DNA of 64,000 nucleotides. Source: Pricia antarctica (GTDB lineage Bacteria; Bacteroidota; Bacteroidia; Flavobacteriales; Flavobacteriaceae). Within the stretch, counting starts at the first letter, position 1. Every line of letters begins with the position of its first letter. Shown in pieces: positions 54,245 through 62,776 of this stretch. The position numbers were made by a program, and so were the translations under genes. The notes under the pieces are model-generated. The model did not search any database and had not been told where the DNA came from. It saw only the letters and a program-made list of their open reading frames with translations. The stretch covers positions 1 through 64,000 of the forward strand of contig DRGL01000027.1 of NCBI GenBank assembly GCA_011050085.1. Direction: 5' to 3'.

Positions 54245-55738
54245 CTAAAAATTTGGATTTAAAGAAGATTCGGATGCCGGAAGTGCATATCGCTCACTAA
54301 TGTTATTGAACGCATTACTTCTTGGTTCAACACCTGCTGGATAATAATATTCTAAAGGATTCGCTTTAATTCTAGCACCATGTGCCGTAATTACGTCAAC
54401 GGCACGGCCGGTTCGAACCAAGTCAAACCACCGCTTGTTCTCAAAGGCCAATTCAACCTGTCTTTCCCTAAAAATAGCTTCTCCAAGATCCCCGGTTGGG
54501 GCGCCCAGACCTGCACGGGTACGTACTTGTTCCAAAAAGGGTAACGCGTCGCCCGAGTTTCCTTGTTCTTCCAAGGCTTCGGCCAAAAGCAACAAGACTT
54601 CAGCGTAGCGGTAGACCGGCCAGTTTATACCATGATTATTGTGAAGGGAATGCGGTTCGACATATTTTTTAATGATGGGATACACCCCATCCTCCCAAAA
54701 ACTTTCGCTTATGGTTATATATTGAATAGATGCATCTTCGCGTAAATCGCCATCTTCATAGGCTTCGATAATGTCGGGGGTAGGAATATTGTTGCCTTCA
54801 CCGTTTACTGGCTGTGGGTTGGAAGTTCCGGTTAATGCCCCAACTTCCTCCGCGGTAATCGGACGTGGTATAAAATTATATAAAAAACTGCCATTAAGGC
54901 CCTCTGGTCCTTCCTTATATTGGACCTCAAAGACCGATTCCATATTATTTTTATTGTCGGAATTTCCTGAAAATGCGTCTGCGTAGTCAGGCATAAGTGC
55001 GTATTCATTACTAGCCACTACAGCCCGCAACAGTGTCTCTGCTTCCGCCCACTGTTCCCTAACAATATGTACGTTCGCTAAAAGAGTCTGGGCCGCGCCC
55101 GAGGTTACCCTTCCTGGTTCCTGTACCGATTTTGGTGGAAGCAAGGGAATGGCGGCCTGAGCGTCAGATAGTATTTGTGCGTAGATTTCTTCAGCACTGG
55201 ATAGTGGTAAAGCTGCATCTTCACGGCCAAGAACAGGCGTAAGGTGAAGAGGGATGGTTTCAAAGAACTGTACCAAATCGAAGTAAGAATATGCCCTAAG
55301 AAATAGGGCCTGACCCTTTATATTTGCCTTTGCGGCTTCATCGAACTCTGCATCGTCAATCGTTGTCAGTATTTGGTTCGTTCTTGCAATAATTTGATAG
55401 TATTGTACATAGACACGCTCTACGTGCACGTTTGCGGTGATACCACCATCACTGGGTATAGCATGGTCAGCGATATCTTCTTGTTGCTCCGTTGCCCCAA
55501 AAGCCGTATTTCTAGCGAAATAAGTGTTGTCGGAGTGCATTTCGGCAAGATAGGCCTTTGAATCATTATTGATTACCCGAAGTGGCACATAGGCTGCATT
55601 AATGGCCTGTGTAAAATCTTCCTCGGTTTTGAAGAAAGTAGGTGTACTAAGCGAATCTTCCGGAAAGATGGTCAGTTCGTCTTCACAACCTGTTAGTGCC
55701 AAAACCAGTACTGCAAGAATTAGTATTCGATTTTTCAT
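54245..55738 (-). CDS. susD: SusD/RagB-family glycan-binding lipoprotein
   Basis: From the ATG at 55738 (MKNRILILAVLVLALTGCED) the product is 497 residues, the usual SusD length, with lipidation Cys18. The helical TPR-rich core includes AKANIKGQALFLRAYSYFDLVQFF, EEIYAQILSDAQAAIPLLP and YRYAEVLLLLAEALEEQG; the end is NPLEYYYPAGVEPRSN and LNPNF. SusD proteins sit as a lid on the SusC porin and bind oligosaccharide at the cell surface. It starts 53 bp after the susC stop. The ligand here is inferred from the sulfatase, GH78 and GH105 genes as a sulfated rhamnoglycan. The symbol denotes the family. Confidence 0.95.
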   Translation of the reverse strand: MKNRILILAVLVLALTGCEDELTIFPEDSLSTPTFFKTEEDFTQAINAAYVPLRVINNDSKAYLAEMHSDNTYFARNTAFGATEQQEDIADHAIPSDGGITANVHVERVYVQYYQIIARTNQILTTIDDAEFDEAAKANIKGQALFLRAYSYFDLVQFFETIPLHLTPVLGREDAALPLSSAEEIYAQILSDAQAAIPLLPPKSVQEPGRVTSGAAQTLLANVHIVREQWAEAETLLRAVVASNEYALMPDYADAFSGNSDNKNNMESVFEVQYKEGPEGLNGSFLYNFIPRPITAEEVGALTGTSNPQPVNGEGNNIPTPDIIEAYEDGDLREDASIQYITISESFWEDGVYPIIKKYVEPHSLHNNHGINWPVYRYAEVLLLLAEALEEQGNSGDALPFLEQVRTRAGLGAPTGDLGEAIFRERQVELAFENKRWFDLVRTGRAVDVITAHGARIKANPLEYYYPAGVEPRSNAFNNISERYALPASESSLNPNF

Positions 55739-55791
55739 TTTTATATTTTTTAATAGGATAGTCAAAGTTTTTAGAAGTATCTAGCTGTTCT

Positions 55792-58700
55792 CTAGAAATT
55801 TAGATTTAATCCGACACTTACAATTCGAGGTACTGGATATCCTGAAATATCGACTCCGGACTCAAGATTGCCTCCATCTCCCTGTCCATTGTTCTGAACA
55901 CTAATTTCAGGGTTCGGACCTCCCCAGTATTTAGTGAATATATAGACATTCTGAATTGAGGCATAAAGTCTGGCCGATTTAAAATAACGTTCTACTCCGC
56001 CTAGGGTAAACCCTAAAGTTATATTACGTATGTTGAAATAGGATGCATCCGCCACAAAACGATCGTTGATCCAATCCCTTTCAATACCGGTTACATTACC
56101 TCCTCCCACAGTCGTCCCATAAAATCCATCTCCTGGATTTTCAACTGAACGAAAACGATTTTCAACATCTTTCAACAAGTTAAAGACACCGTCAAGGTTG
56201 GTAGTACTAAATAGGTGACGTACCAAAAGCTGGTTTCCCTGTGACCCTGTACCAACAACTGAAAAATCCCAATTTCCATATTTTATAGTATTTGTAATAC
56301 CATATGTAAAATCAGGAAATGGATTTCCGGTTATGGCCCGGTCATCATCGTCACCACCTCTGGTAATCACACCATCACCATTAACGTCAACAAGCTTTAT
56401 ACTGCCCACAGTTGACCGACCTGGTACTTGAGGAGAAGTGTCTAAATCTTCTTGATTGAGATAGACGCCATCGGAAAGATGTCCGTAAAATTGACCAAAT
56501 GGTTCCCCGACTTTGGTAATATGCCATCCACTATTTCCGTACACCCTATCTATACCGTCCGCCAATGATTTTACTACGTTACGGTTAAAGGAAATATTTG
56601 CACTTGTCGTCCATCGAAATTTGCCTGTGGTATTGATAGTATTCAAAGCAAATTCATGGCCCCAAAATTTAATCTCGCCAATATTGTCGCTAAATTCATT
56701 AAATCCGGACTCTTGTGCCACCTGAACATTATATAATAGATTCGTGGTATTCTTGGTATAATAGTCGTATACCAAAGACAGCCTATCGTTCAACAAGCTC
56801 ACGTCAAGGCCCGCATCGAACTGTTTTGTAGTTTCCCATCCTAAATTAGTATTGGAAAGGGAATTTACAGCTGACCCTGGCGCAAGGTCGTTTCCGAATA
56901 CGGCATTTACCGTATTATTGATTAGGGCATATTGGGTATAGTTACCTATATTATTATTACCTGTAACCCCATAACTGGCCCGAAGTTTAACCAAGGAAAA
57001 GGTTTCTTGATTTTGCATAAAATCCTCATCGGAAGCTATCCATCCAGCGGAAACCGAGGGAAATGTACCCCATCGATTTTCTGAGCCAAATCTAGAGGAA
57101 CCATCGCTACGCACGGCTGCGGTGAGTAAATATTTCCCCTTATAGTTATAGGTAAGACGAGAAAGAAAGGATACCAAACTCCATTCCTGTATCTCATCGA
57201 AGGTTTGATTGCCGCCTCGATTAATATCTGCCGCACCTTGGATTACCGGCAGTCTATCGTCCGCAAAATTTTGGGCCTGCACCCTACTGAAATCGCGTCT
57301 GAATTTTTGAAAAGTGAAACCGCCCAATAGCGAAAAGTTATGTTCTCCAAAACTTTTGTTGTAGTTGACGGTATTCTCGTTCAGCCATGAAAAATCATTT
57401 CTATCTTCCCAAATTGCCTCTGAATTGGTAGGAATAGGGTTGTTGATACGATAGGTAGCTGTAGTTGGACTAAAAAATTCATATCTACGATTGTAAAGTT
57501 CGGCATTAAGGGTGGTTTTGATGGTTAGACCCTCAATTGGCTCATATTCTAGAAAGGCATTGGTTAAAAGGTTTATGTCTTTAGTCTCATTAGTAATCTG
57601 TTCTGCCGATGTCAACCAGTTGGCATAGCTAAATATATTACCCGTATCCGCTGGAAGTCGGTTGAACGTAGTACGTGTTCCATCTGCATTATAAATGGGC
57701 ATTATAGGCCATGTATGTAAAGCATTAAATAGGATTCCCTCTCCGCGGGTTCCGTCTGTTCTTGGAACATTATCTATAATATAGCTCGGCGCTACATTAA
57801 AACCTATGTGAACCCTATCAGAAATGTCATAATCTAAGTTTGCCCGCAATGAAAATCGTTCATAATCTGAATTTAAGACCACACCATCCTGCTTAAAAAA
57901 ACCGGCCACTACAGCTGACCTTAATTTTTCAGTGTTGGAGGTTATGGTCAAATTATAATTTTGGAGCGGAGCGGTCCGTAGGAGAGCACCGTACCAATCA
58001 TTAGTCTGCCCTTCATATTGTGAGGGGTTTTGGAAAATTTCAGGAACCGGGTCACCCTGATCTTCATAGTATTCTTTTTTGAACTGCGCGAATTCGACCG
58101 AGTTCATCATTTCAATTCTGCCTCGCTCAGGCACGGATTGCATACCTACGGAAGTATTAAAACTCACATTGGTTTGACCGGGAGTACCTTTTTTTGTAGT
58201 AATCAACACCACCCCATTAGCAGCCCTCGAACCGTATAACGAAGTTGAAGCAGCATCCTTTAAAATGGTGATGTCCTCGATTTCATCGGGATTTAAATTA
58301 TTTATCCCCCCGGAAATAGGAAAACCGTCCACGACATATAATGGATCGCTTCCTCCAGAGACCGATAATTGACCCCGAATACGAACCGACATACCCTGTC
58401 CGGGCTTTCCCGTAGTCTGATTGATTTGTACCCCTGCCAGTCTACCCTGTAATTTCTGGGTTACTTGAGAAACCGGAATATCAGCCAGTTCTTCCGCATC
58501 TATAGTCTGAACTGATCCGGTAACTTCCCTTTTTATCTGTGTACCGTAGCCGACAAGTACCACTTCATCTAGAGCGGTAGCATCTTCGGTCATGGTCACA
58601 TCAATTTCTGTCTGACCGTTGATGGCGATTTCTTGCTTCGTAAAACCGATAAATGAAAAGGTCAATGTCTCGTCTCCTGGCGCAACATTGATACTATATT

Positions 58701-58890
58701 TTCCATCGAAATCAGTTACCGTACCGTTAGTTGTGCCCTTTACAATAACGTTGACACCAGGAAGTGCCGATCCATCACCGGCAAAACTTACAACACCGGT
58801 CACTGTAACTTCTTGACCGAATACGGAATAGGTCATGAACAATGTCAATGTGAGAGTTAAAAGTCTTAAACTTTTGTAGAGTTGTTTCAT
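55792..58890 (-). CDS. susC: SusC/RagA-family TonB-dependent outer-membrane transporter
   Basis: From the ATG at 58890 (MKQLYKSLRLLTLTLTLFMTY) the product is 1032 residues. Signal peptide to about 27, then a carboxypeptidase-D-regulatory-like domain (TVTGVVSFAGDGSALPGVNVI, about 28-105), TonB box region LDEVVLVGYGTQ, plug domain (about 115-230, with KLQGRLAGVQI and YVVDGFPISGGI) and a 22-strand barrel ending in VPRIVSVGLNLNF. It imports oligosaccharides together with SusD. First gene of the operon; a copy of the shared operator-promoter lies 59-99 bp upstream. The ATG four codons earlier (58902) is an alternative. The symbol denotes the family. Confidence 0.96.
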   Translation of the reverse strand: MKQLYKSLRLLTLTLTLFMTYSVFGQEVTVTGVVSFAGDGSALPGVNVIVKGTTNGTVTDFDGKYSINVAPGDETLTFSFIGFTKQEIAINGQTEIDVTMTEDATALDEVVLVGYGTQIKREVTGSVQTIDAEELADIPVSQVTQKLQGRLAGVQINQTTGKPGQGMSVRIRGQLSVSGGSDPLYVVDGFPISGGINNLNPDEIEDITILKDAASTSLYGSRAANGVVLITTKKGTPGQTNVSFNTSVGMQSVPERGRIEMMNSVEFAQFKKEYYEDQGDPVPEIFQNPSQYEGQTNDWYGALLRTAPLQNYNLTITSNTEKLRSAVVAGFFKQDGVVLNSDYERFSLRANLDYDISDRVHIGFNVAPSYIIDNVPRTDGTRGEGILFNALHTWPIMPIYNADGTRTTFNRLPADTGNIFSYANWLTSAEQITNETKDINLLTNAFLEYEPIEGLTIKTTLNAELYNRRYEFFSPTTATYRINNPIPTNSEAIWEDRNDFSWLNENTVNYNKSFGEHNFSLLGGFTFQKFRRDFSRVQAQNFADDRLPVIQGAADINRGGNQTFDEIQEWSLVSFLSRLTYNYKGKYLLTAAVRSDGSSRFGSENRWGTFPSVSAGWIASDEDFMQNQETFSLVKLRASYGVTGNNNIGNYTQYALINNTVNAVFGNDLAPGSAVNSLSNTNLGWETTKQFDAGLDVSLLNDRLSLVYDYYTKNTTNLLYNVQVAQESGFNEFSDNIGEIKFWGHEFALNTINTTGKFRWTTSANISFNRNVVKSLADGIDRVYGNSGWHITKVGEPFGQFYGHLSDGVYLNQEDLDTSPQVPGRSTVGSIKLVDVNGDGVITRGGDDDDRAITGNPFPDFTYGITNTIKYGNWDFSVVGTGSQGNQLLVRHLFSTTNLDGVFNLLKDVENRFRSVENPGDGFYGTTVGGGNVTGIERDWINDRFVADASYFNIRNITLGFTLGGVERYFKSARLYASIQNVYIFTKYWGGPNPEISVQNNGQGDGGNLESGVDISGYPVPRIVSVGLNLNF

Positions 58891-58948
58891 AAGAGCATTC
58901 ATTTATCGTTAGTGATTATTTGGTAAACCAAAAATTCTCGTTGTATAT

Positions 58949-58989
58949 CAAATATATCGGACGAAGTTTACAAGCGCATCCTGTACTGT
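58949..58989 (-). promoter_or_regulatory. Operator-promoter of the susC operon (copy 1 of shared motif)
   Basis: On the minus strand: ACAGTACAGGATGC (58989-58976), exactly 21 bp, then TATATTTG (58956-58949), a perfect Bacteroidota -7 box. The predicted transcript starts about 53 nt before the ATG at 58890. Upstream the element continues as CCTGT on the plus strand, giving three 5-bp units CCTGT-ACTGT-CCTGT (58980-58994). The element takes the place of the -33 TTTG. Confidence 0.8.
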
Positions 58990-59234
58990 CCTGTTTAAGA
59001 TTGAGATTATGATATAATTTTATGTTTCAGAATAAAATATCAATGGAAAATTGCATCTTAAAATTAGGAATAACCATTTTAGAGATGCAAAATTTATCAC
59101 TTTGAGGATTTATATATCAGGCATTTGGGTGTCTTATTGATGGTTAAATTTGACAATTTATTCTTAACAATATTTAAATGAAACCTGATTTCTAGAGGAT
59201 ATTAATAAAGTACTTATACCTAATAAAAAAGCGT

Positions 59235-59384
59235 ATGGAGTTGATTTTAACTAAATTAGAGTACCATGCTCTGGTTGAAAAGGTGCCTTCTTCTCCATCA
59301 TCTAATATTGGTGATAAGTTTGTTTTCTATATTACCGACTATATTTTGGGAATTGTAATATTGATTAGTAGGATAAAGAGGTAA
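59235..59384 (+). CDS. Possible small membrane protein of 49 residues
   Basis: A short frame from ATG 59235 to TAA 59382-59384: MELILTKLEYHALVEKV at the start, hydrophobic segment FYITDYILGIVILISRIKR at the end. It would be a single-helix protein with a basic tail. It has the look of a small membrane peptide but no homology, promoter or conservation evidence is available here, and chance is a fair alternative. Confidence 0.22.
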   Translation: MELILTKLEYHALVEKVPSSPSSNIGDKFVFYITDYILGIVILISRIKR

Positions 59385-59414
59385 TTTACCCTCACAAAAT
59401 ACTTCGTGATAGCC

Positions 59415-60464
59415 TTATAAAGAATCCCTATCTATAAACTTAAAGGGATTTTTGACAGTTCCTTTAGTATTGTTCAAAATCATTTCAGCAGCGGTAACGC
59501 CCATGGCTTGAAAGTCGGTAGATATAACGGTAATGCCGAGCAATTCCTTAAGTGGAGTTTCATTGTAAGAAATCACTCCGATATCTCTTCCTATTGCATA
59601 CTCGTCCTTTCTAATTTGATTGACCAATGTTACGAGATCAAGTTCTTCAATAGTTATGAAAAGGTCTCCACGTCTCAAAATGATATCCTCAAATATTTCG
59701 TCGATGACCTCGAAGTCGAGATTATTATCGGTACAAAATTTCTTGAATCCGTAAAGAATCCTTTTAGGATAAGGGTAAACGGATTCCGTGGGATAAACTA
59801 AAATTAACTTTAAATATTTTTTTATCTTTTCCAAACCTTCCGTTAGGGCGTCATAAATATCATTTTCAAAATCTTGATACACCTTTATAATTTTTCCTGA
59901 TGTACCCAATTGATTATCAACGATAACCAATTTGTCTTCGGGTATTTTACCAATGGCCTGCACTATCTTTTTGGTACTACTTTTATGTTCAAGCGTGTCA
60001 CTTTTGAAATGGGGCATGATAACGTAATAATCATAGGCGTTCGCGTGCTTTTCCATCAGATTGAGAAATAAAGTCTCGTCACAATGGTAGATAAACAGGT
60101 CGGTATGTACATTAGCTCCGATAGCATTTAGAAAAGCATTGTAAATTCGAATTTTATATGAACTTGGTTTGTTTATAAGGATAAGGATGTTCGTCTTGGA
60201 TAATAATTTGGTCCGTGTAATATAATAGCCCTTACCGCGAATGGAGGTAATTATTTGACGATCTTTTAGAATGGAATATGCTTTTTCTACGGTGTCCCTA
60301 GAGAGTAGGTATTCTTCACTAAAACGATTTATGGACGGTATCTTTTCATCGATTTTTAAATTGCCGACGGATATATGATGTATAATAGAATCTATAATTT
60401 GCCGGTATTTGGGCACCCTTGAAAGATCATCAATCTTCACATATTCAAACATCTTCATAAGCAT
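59415..60464 (-). CDS. GntR-type regulator with LacI-like sugar sensor, likely regulator of the locus
   Basis: A 349-residue protein. About 10-80 are a GntR winged helix (YRQIIDSIIHHISVGNLKIDEKIPS, LLSRDTVEKAYSILKDRQII, GKGYYI). About 92-345 match a periplasmic-binding-protein/LacI-like sensor (ILILINKPSSYKIRIYNAFLNAI, RDIGVISYNETPLKELLGITVIS, MGVTAAEMILNN). This architecture is that of AraR-like sugar regulators. It is divergent from rhaEW with 165 bp between the genes and faces the susC operon. A rhamnose-related sugar is the natural effector by context. Start could also be MKMFEYVKIDDLS at residue 3. Confidence 0.88.
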   Translation of the reverse strand: MLMKMFEYVKIDDLSRVPKYRQIIDSIIHHISVGNLKIDEKIPSINRFSEEYLLSRDTVEKAYSILKDRQIITSIRGKGYYITRTKLLSKTNILILINKPSSYKIRIYNAFLNAIGANVHTDLFIYHCDETLFLNLMEKHANAYDYYVIMPHFKSDTLEHKSSTKKIVQAIGKIPEDKLVIVDNQLGTSGKIIKVYQDFENDIYDALTEGLEKIKKYLKLILVYPTESVYPYPKRILYGFKKFCTDNNLDFEVIDEIFEDIILRRGDLFITIEELDLVTLVNQIRKDEYAIGRDIGVISYNETPLKELLGITVISTDFQAMGVTAAEMILNNTKGTVKNPFKFIDRDSL

Positions 60465-60497
60465 TGTCTAGTCAAATAATAATACTCGGAAAAATAG

Positions 60498-60528
60498 CTG
60501 AAAATTTTTCCTATTCGAAAATTTTCAG
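60498..60528. promoter_or_regulatory. Perfect 11-bp inverted repeat in the GntR-rhaEW spacer
   Basis: CTGAAAATTTT (60498-60508), 9-nt spacer, AAAATTTTCAG (60518-60528). The dyad is 33 bp upstream of the GntR start and 30 bp before the shared operator of rhaEW. It could be a second operator (for example for autoregulation) or a binding site of another dimeric factor. It lacks a GC stem and U tract expected of a terminator. Confidence 0.5.
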
Positions 60529-60558
60529 GACTTTTTATATATTTTACTCTATTACGGT

Positions 60559-60599
60559 ACAGTACAGGATAGAAACTTCAGTTACGCAACTTACTTTAG
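60559..60599 (+). promoter_or_regulatory. Operator-promoter of the rhaEW-rhaI operon (copy 3 of shared motif)
   Basis: On the plus strand: ACAGTACAGGAT (60559-60570), exactly 21 bp, then TACTTTAG (60592-60599), one base from the -7 consensus. The predicted leader to the ATG at 60630 is about 24 nt. The 12-bp element is identical to the susC copy and in the same orientation relative to the gene. Confidence 0.8.
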
Positions 60600-60629
60600 C
60601 GACGAGAAAAATAACAAAACACGATTATT

Positions 60630-62735
60630 ATGGGCAAACCGGTCAAAAATTTCAAGTATGTCGACTACTTATGGGATGATAAAAAAGCGGCAGAACTCGG
60701 CGAAAACCAAGTCGAACTATTCCTATACCGTTCAAATATTTTAGGGGCCGACCTTCGAATTACAAATTATGGCGGTGGCAACACAAGTTGTAAGACCATT
60801 GAAAAAGACCCCTTGACCAATGAAGATGTTGAGGTCATGTGGATAAAAGGATCCGGTGGTGATATTGGAACCTTGACCAAAAAAGGGATTGCAGGACTAT
60901 ACACCGAAAGACTTCGCAATCTTAAGGATGTTTATGGAGGACTCGAAGATGAAGACCGCATGGTAGGCCTCTTCAACCATTGTATCTATGACCTTGACAG
61001 CAAGGCGCCTTCCATCGACACGCCCTTACACGGCCTTCTTCCTTTTAAACATATCGATCATTTGCATCCCGATGCATTGATTGCCGTGGCCGCTGCTAAA
61101 GATAGTGAACAGGTAACCCAAGAAATTTGGGGAGACACTATGGGATGGGTGCCCTGGCAACGCCCAGGTTTTGATTTGGGACTACAATTGGAGAAATGTC
61201 TAAACGATAATCCTGGTATTCGAGGCATCGTTTTGGGCAGTCATGGACTGTTCACATGGGGCGACACCTCCTATGAAAGCTATATGAACAGTTTGGAAGT
61301 TATCGAAATGGCATCCGAATTTATAGCGAATAAAATAGAGAAAAATGGCAGCGTATTTGGTGGCGAAAAACTTCAAAGCCTTCCACAAGACGAACGTAAA
61401 GCGAAAGCGGTACAACTTATGCCAATGCTACGGGGACTTTGTTCTATTGAGAACAGAATGATCGGTCATTTTAACGATAGCGATACCGTGCTCGAGTTTA
61501 TCAATAGTAATGATATGGAGCGCTTGGCTCCTATGGGCACCTCTTGTCCGGACCATTTTTTACGCACAAAAATTCAACCCTTGGTGCTCAATTTAGATGT
61601 CGAAGCCGACCTTTCGGATACCGATGCCATATTGGAAAAACTAAAACCAAGTTTCGAAAACTATAAGGCAGCCTACGCCGACTATTATGAAAATCATAAA
61701 CATCCGAACAGTCCGGCAATGCGTGATGCAAGTCCCGTTATCATCATCTACCCCGGGGTCGGCATGTTCAGCTTTGCGAAAAACAAGCAGACTACAAGGG
61801 TGGCCAATGAATTTTATGTCAATGCCATTAACGTAATGCGAGGTGCCGAAGCTATTTCCGAATACACGGCTTTACCTAGACAAGAGGCCTTTGATATCGA
61901 ATATTGGTTGTTGGAAGAGGCCAAGTTGCAAAGACAACCCAAAGAAAAACCCCTCTCTAGGAAAGTCGCTTTTGTCACCGGTGCGGGCGGAGGTATCGGA
62001 AAGGCCATTGCCGATAAGCTTGCTGAAGAAGGCGCCAATGTTGTATTGACTGATATTGTAGAGGACCGATTACTACAAGCAGTAGAAACTTTTGAAAAAG
62101 ATACAGCTACCTATGCTGTTTGTGATGTTACTAAAAAAGATTCGATAGCAAAGGCTTATGAAAAGGCCTGCTTAGACTTTGGAGGTGTCGATATTGTGGT
62201 GCACAGTGCAGGATTGGCCATTTCAAAACCACTTGAAGAGACCACCGAAAAAGATTGGGACCTTTTACAGGATGTACTGGTCAAAGGACAATTCGAGCTT
62301 GCCAAACAGGCTGTCGCCATCATGCGCAAACAACATATGGGCGGTGATTTTATTAGTATTGCCAGTAAAAATGGTTTGGTATCTGGTCCGAACAATGTGG
62401 CTTACGGAACATCCAAAGCTGCCCAACAACACATGGCGCGCCTTTTGGCTGCTGAATTGGGAGGTGATAAAATAAGAGTGAACACGGTTAATCCCGATGG
62501 TGTTATCGTTGGCAGTAAAATTTGGGAAGGAGAATGGGCACAAGGAAGGGCCGAAGCTTATGGAATTACAGTTGATGAACTTCCAGCACATTACGCAAAA
62601 CGGAACTTGTTAAACGAGATTATCTATCCTGAGGATATAGCTAAGGGTGTTTTTGCCTTGGTTGGCATTTTGGATAAATCAACAGGAAATATTATCAACG
62701 TTGATGGTGGTATGGCGAACGCGTTTGTACGCTAA
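60630..62735 (+). CDS. rhaEW: Bifunctional rhamnulose-1-phosphate aldolase / L-lactaldehyde dehydrogenase
   Basis: A 701-residue fusion. About 1-430 are a class II aldolase/adducin-type domain with NYGGGNTSCK (about 46-55), GSGGDIGTL, and the zinc-ligand-like HIDHLHPDA (His141, 144, 146). About 435-701 are a short-chain dehydrogenase: TGAGGGIG (about 450), HSAG, YGTSKAA (Tyr/Lys about 592-596) and INVDGGMANAFVR. In the known rhamnose pathway this enzyme splits L-rhamnulose-1-phosphate into dihydroxyacetone phosphate and L-lactaldehyde and oxidises the latter. It is first in the plus-strand operon with rhaI 41 bp downstream; the rhamnulokinase is not in the window and may follow rhaI. Confidence 0.93.
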   Translation: MGKPVKNFKYVDYLWDDKKAAELGENQVELFLYRSNILGADLRITNYGGGNTSCKTIEKDPLTNEDVEVMWIKGSGGDIGTLTKKGIAGLYTERLRNLKDVYGGLEDEDRMVGLFNHCIYDLDSKAPSIDTPLHGLLPFKHIDHLHPDALIAVAAAKDSEQVTQEIWGDTMGWVPWQRPGFDLGLQLEKCLNDNPGIRGIVLGSHGLFTWGDTSYESYMNSLEVIEMASEFIANKIEKNGSVFGGEKLQSLPQDERKAKAVQLMPMLRGLCSIENRMIGHFNDSDTVLEFINSNDMERLAPMGTSCPDHFLRTKIQPLVLNLDVEADLSDTDAILEKLKPSFENYKAAYADYYENHKHPNSPAMRDASPVIIIYPGVGMFSFAKNKQTTRVANEFYVNAINVMRGAEAISEYTALPRQEAFDIEYWLLEEAKLQRQPKEKPLSRKVAFVTGAGGGIGKAIADKLAEEGANVVLTDIVEDRLLQAVETFEKDTATYAVCDVTKKDSIAKAYEKACLDFGGVDIVVHSAGLAISKPLEETTEKDWDLLQDVLVKGQFELAKQAVAIMRKQHMGGDFISIASKNGLVSGPNNVAYGTSKAAQQHMARLLAAELGGDKIRVNTVNPDGVIVGSKIWEGEWAQGRAEAYGITVDELPAHYAKRNLLNEIIYPEDIAKGVFALVGILDKSTGNIINVDGGMANAFVR

Positions 62736-62776
62736 AAAAGAAACGAAATTTCTAAAAAAGGCCAAATGCAATTTTC

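Larger units (their letters stand above)
58903..59414. other. Intergenic region between susC and the GntR regulator
   Basis: About 510 bp. The left end holds the susC promoter and shared operator (58949-58989). A short plus-strand frame (59235-59384) is described separately. The rest is AT-rich and shows nothing further. Confidence 0.5.

Noticed and set aside
60464-60679. Plus-strand frame over the GntR-rhaEW spacer
   Set aside because: It covers the promoter and the dyad and overlaps the rhaEW start in another frame.
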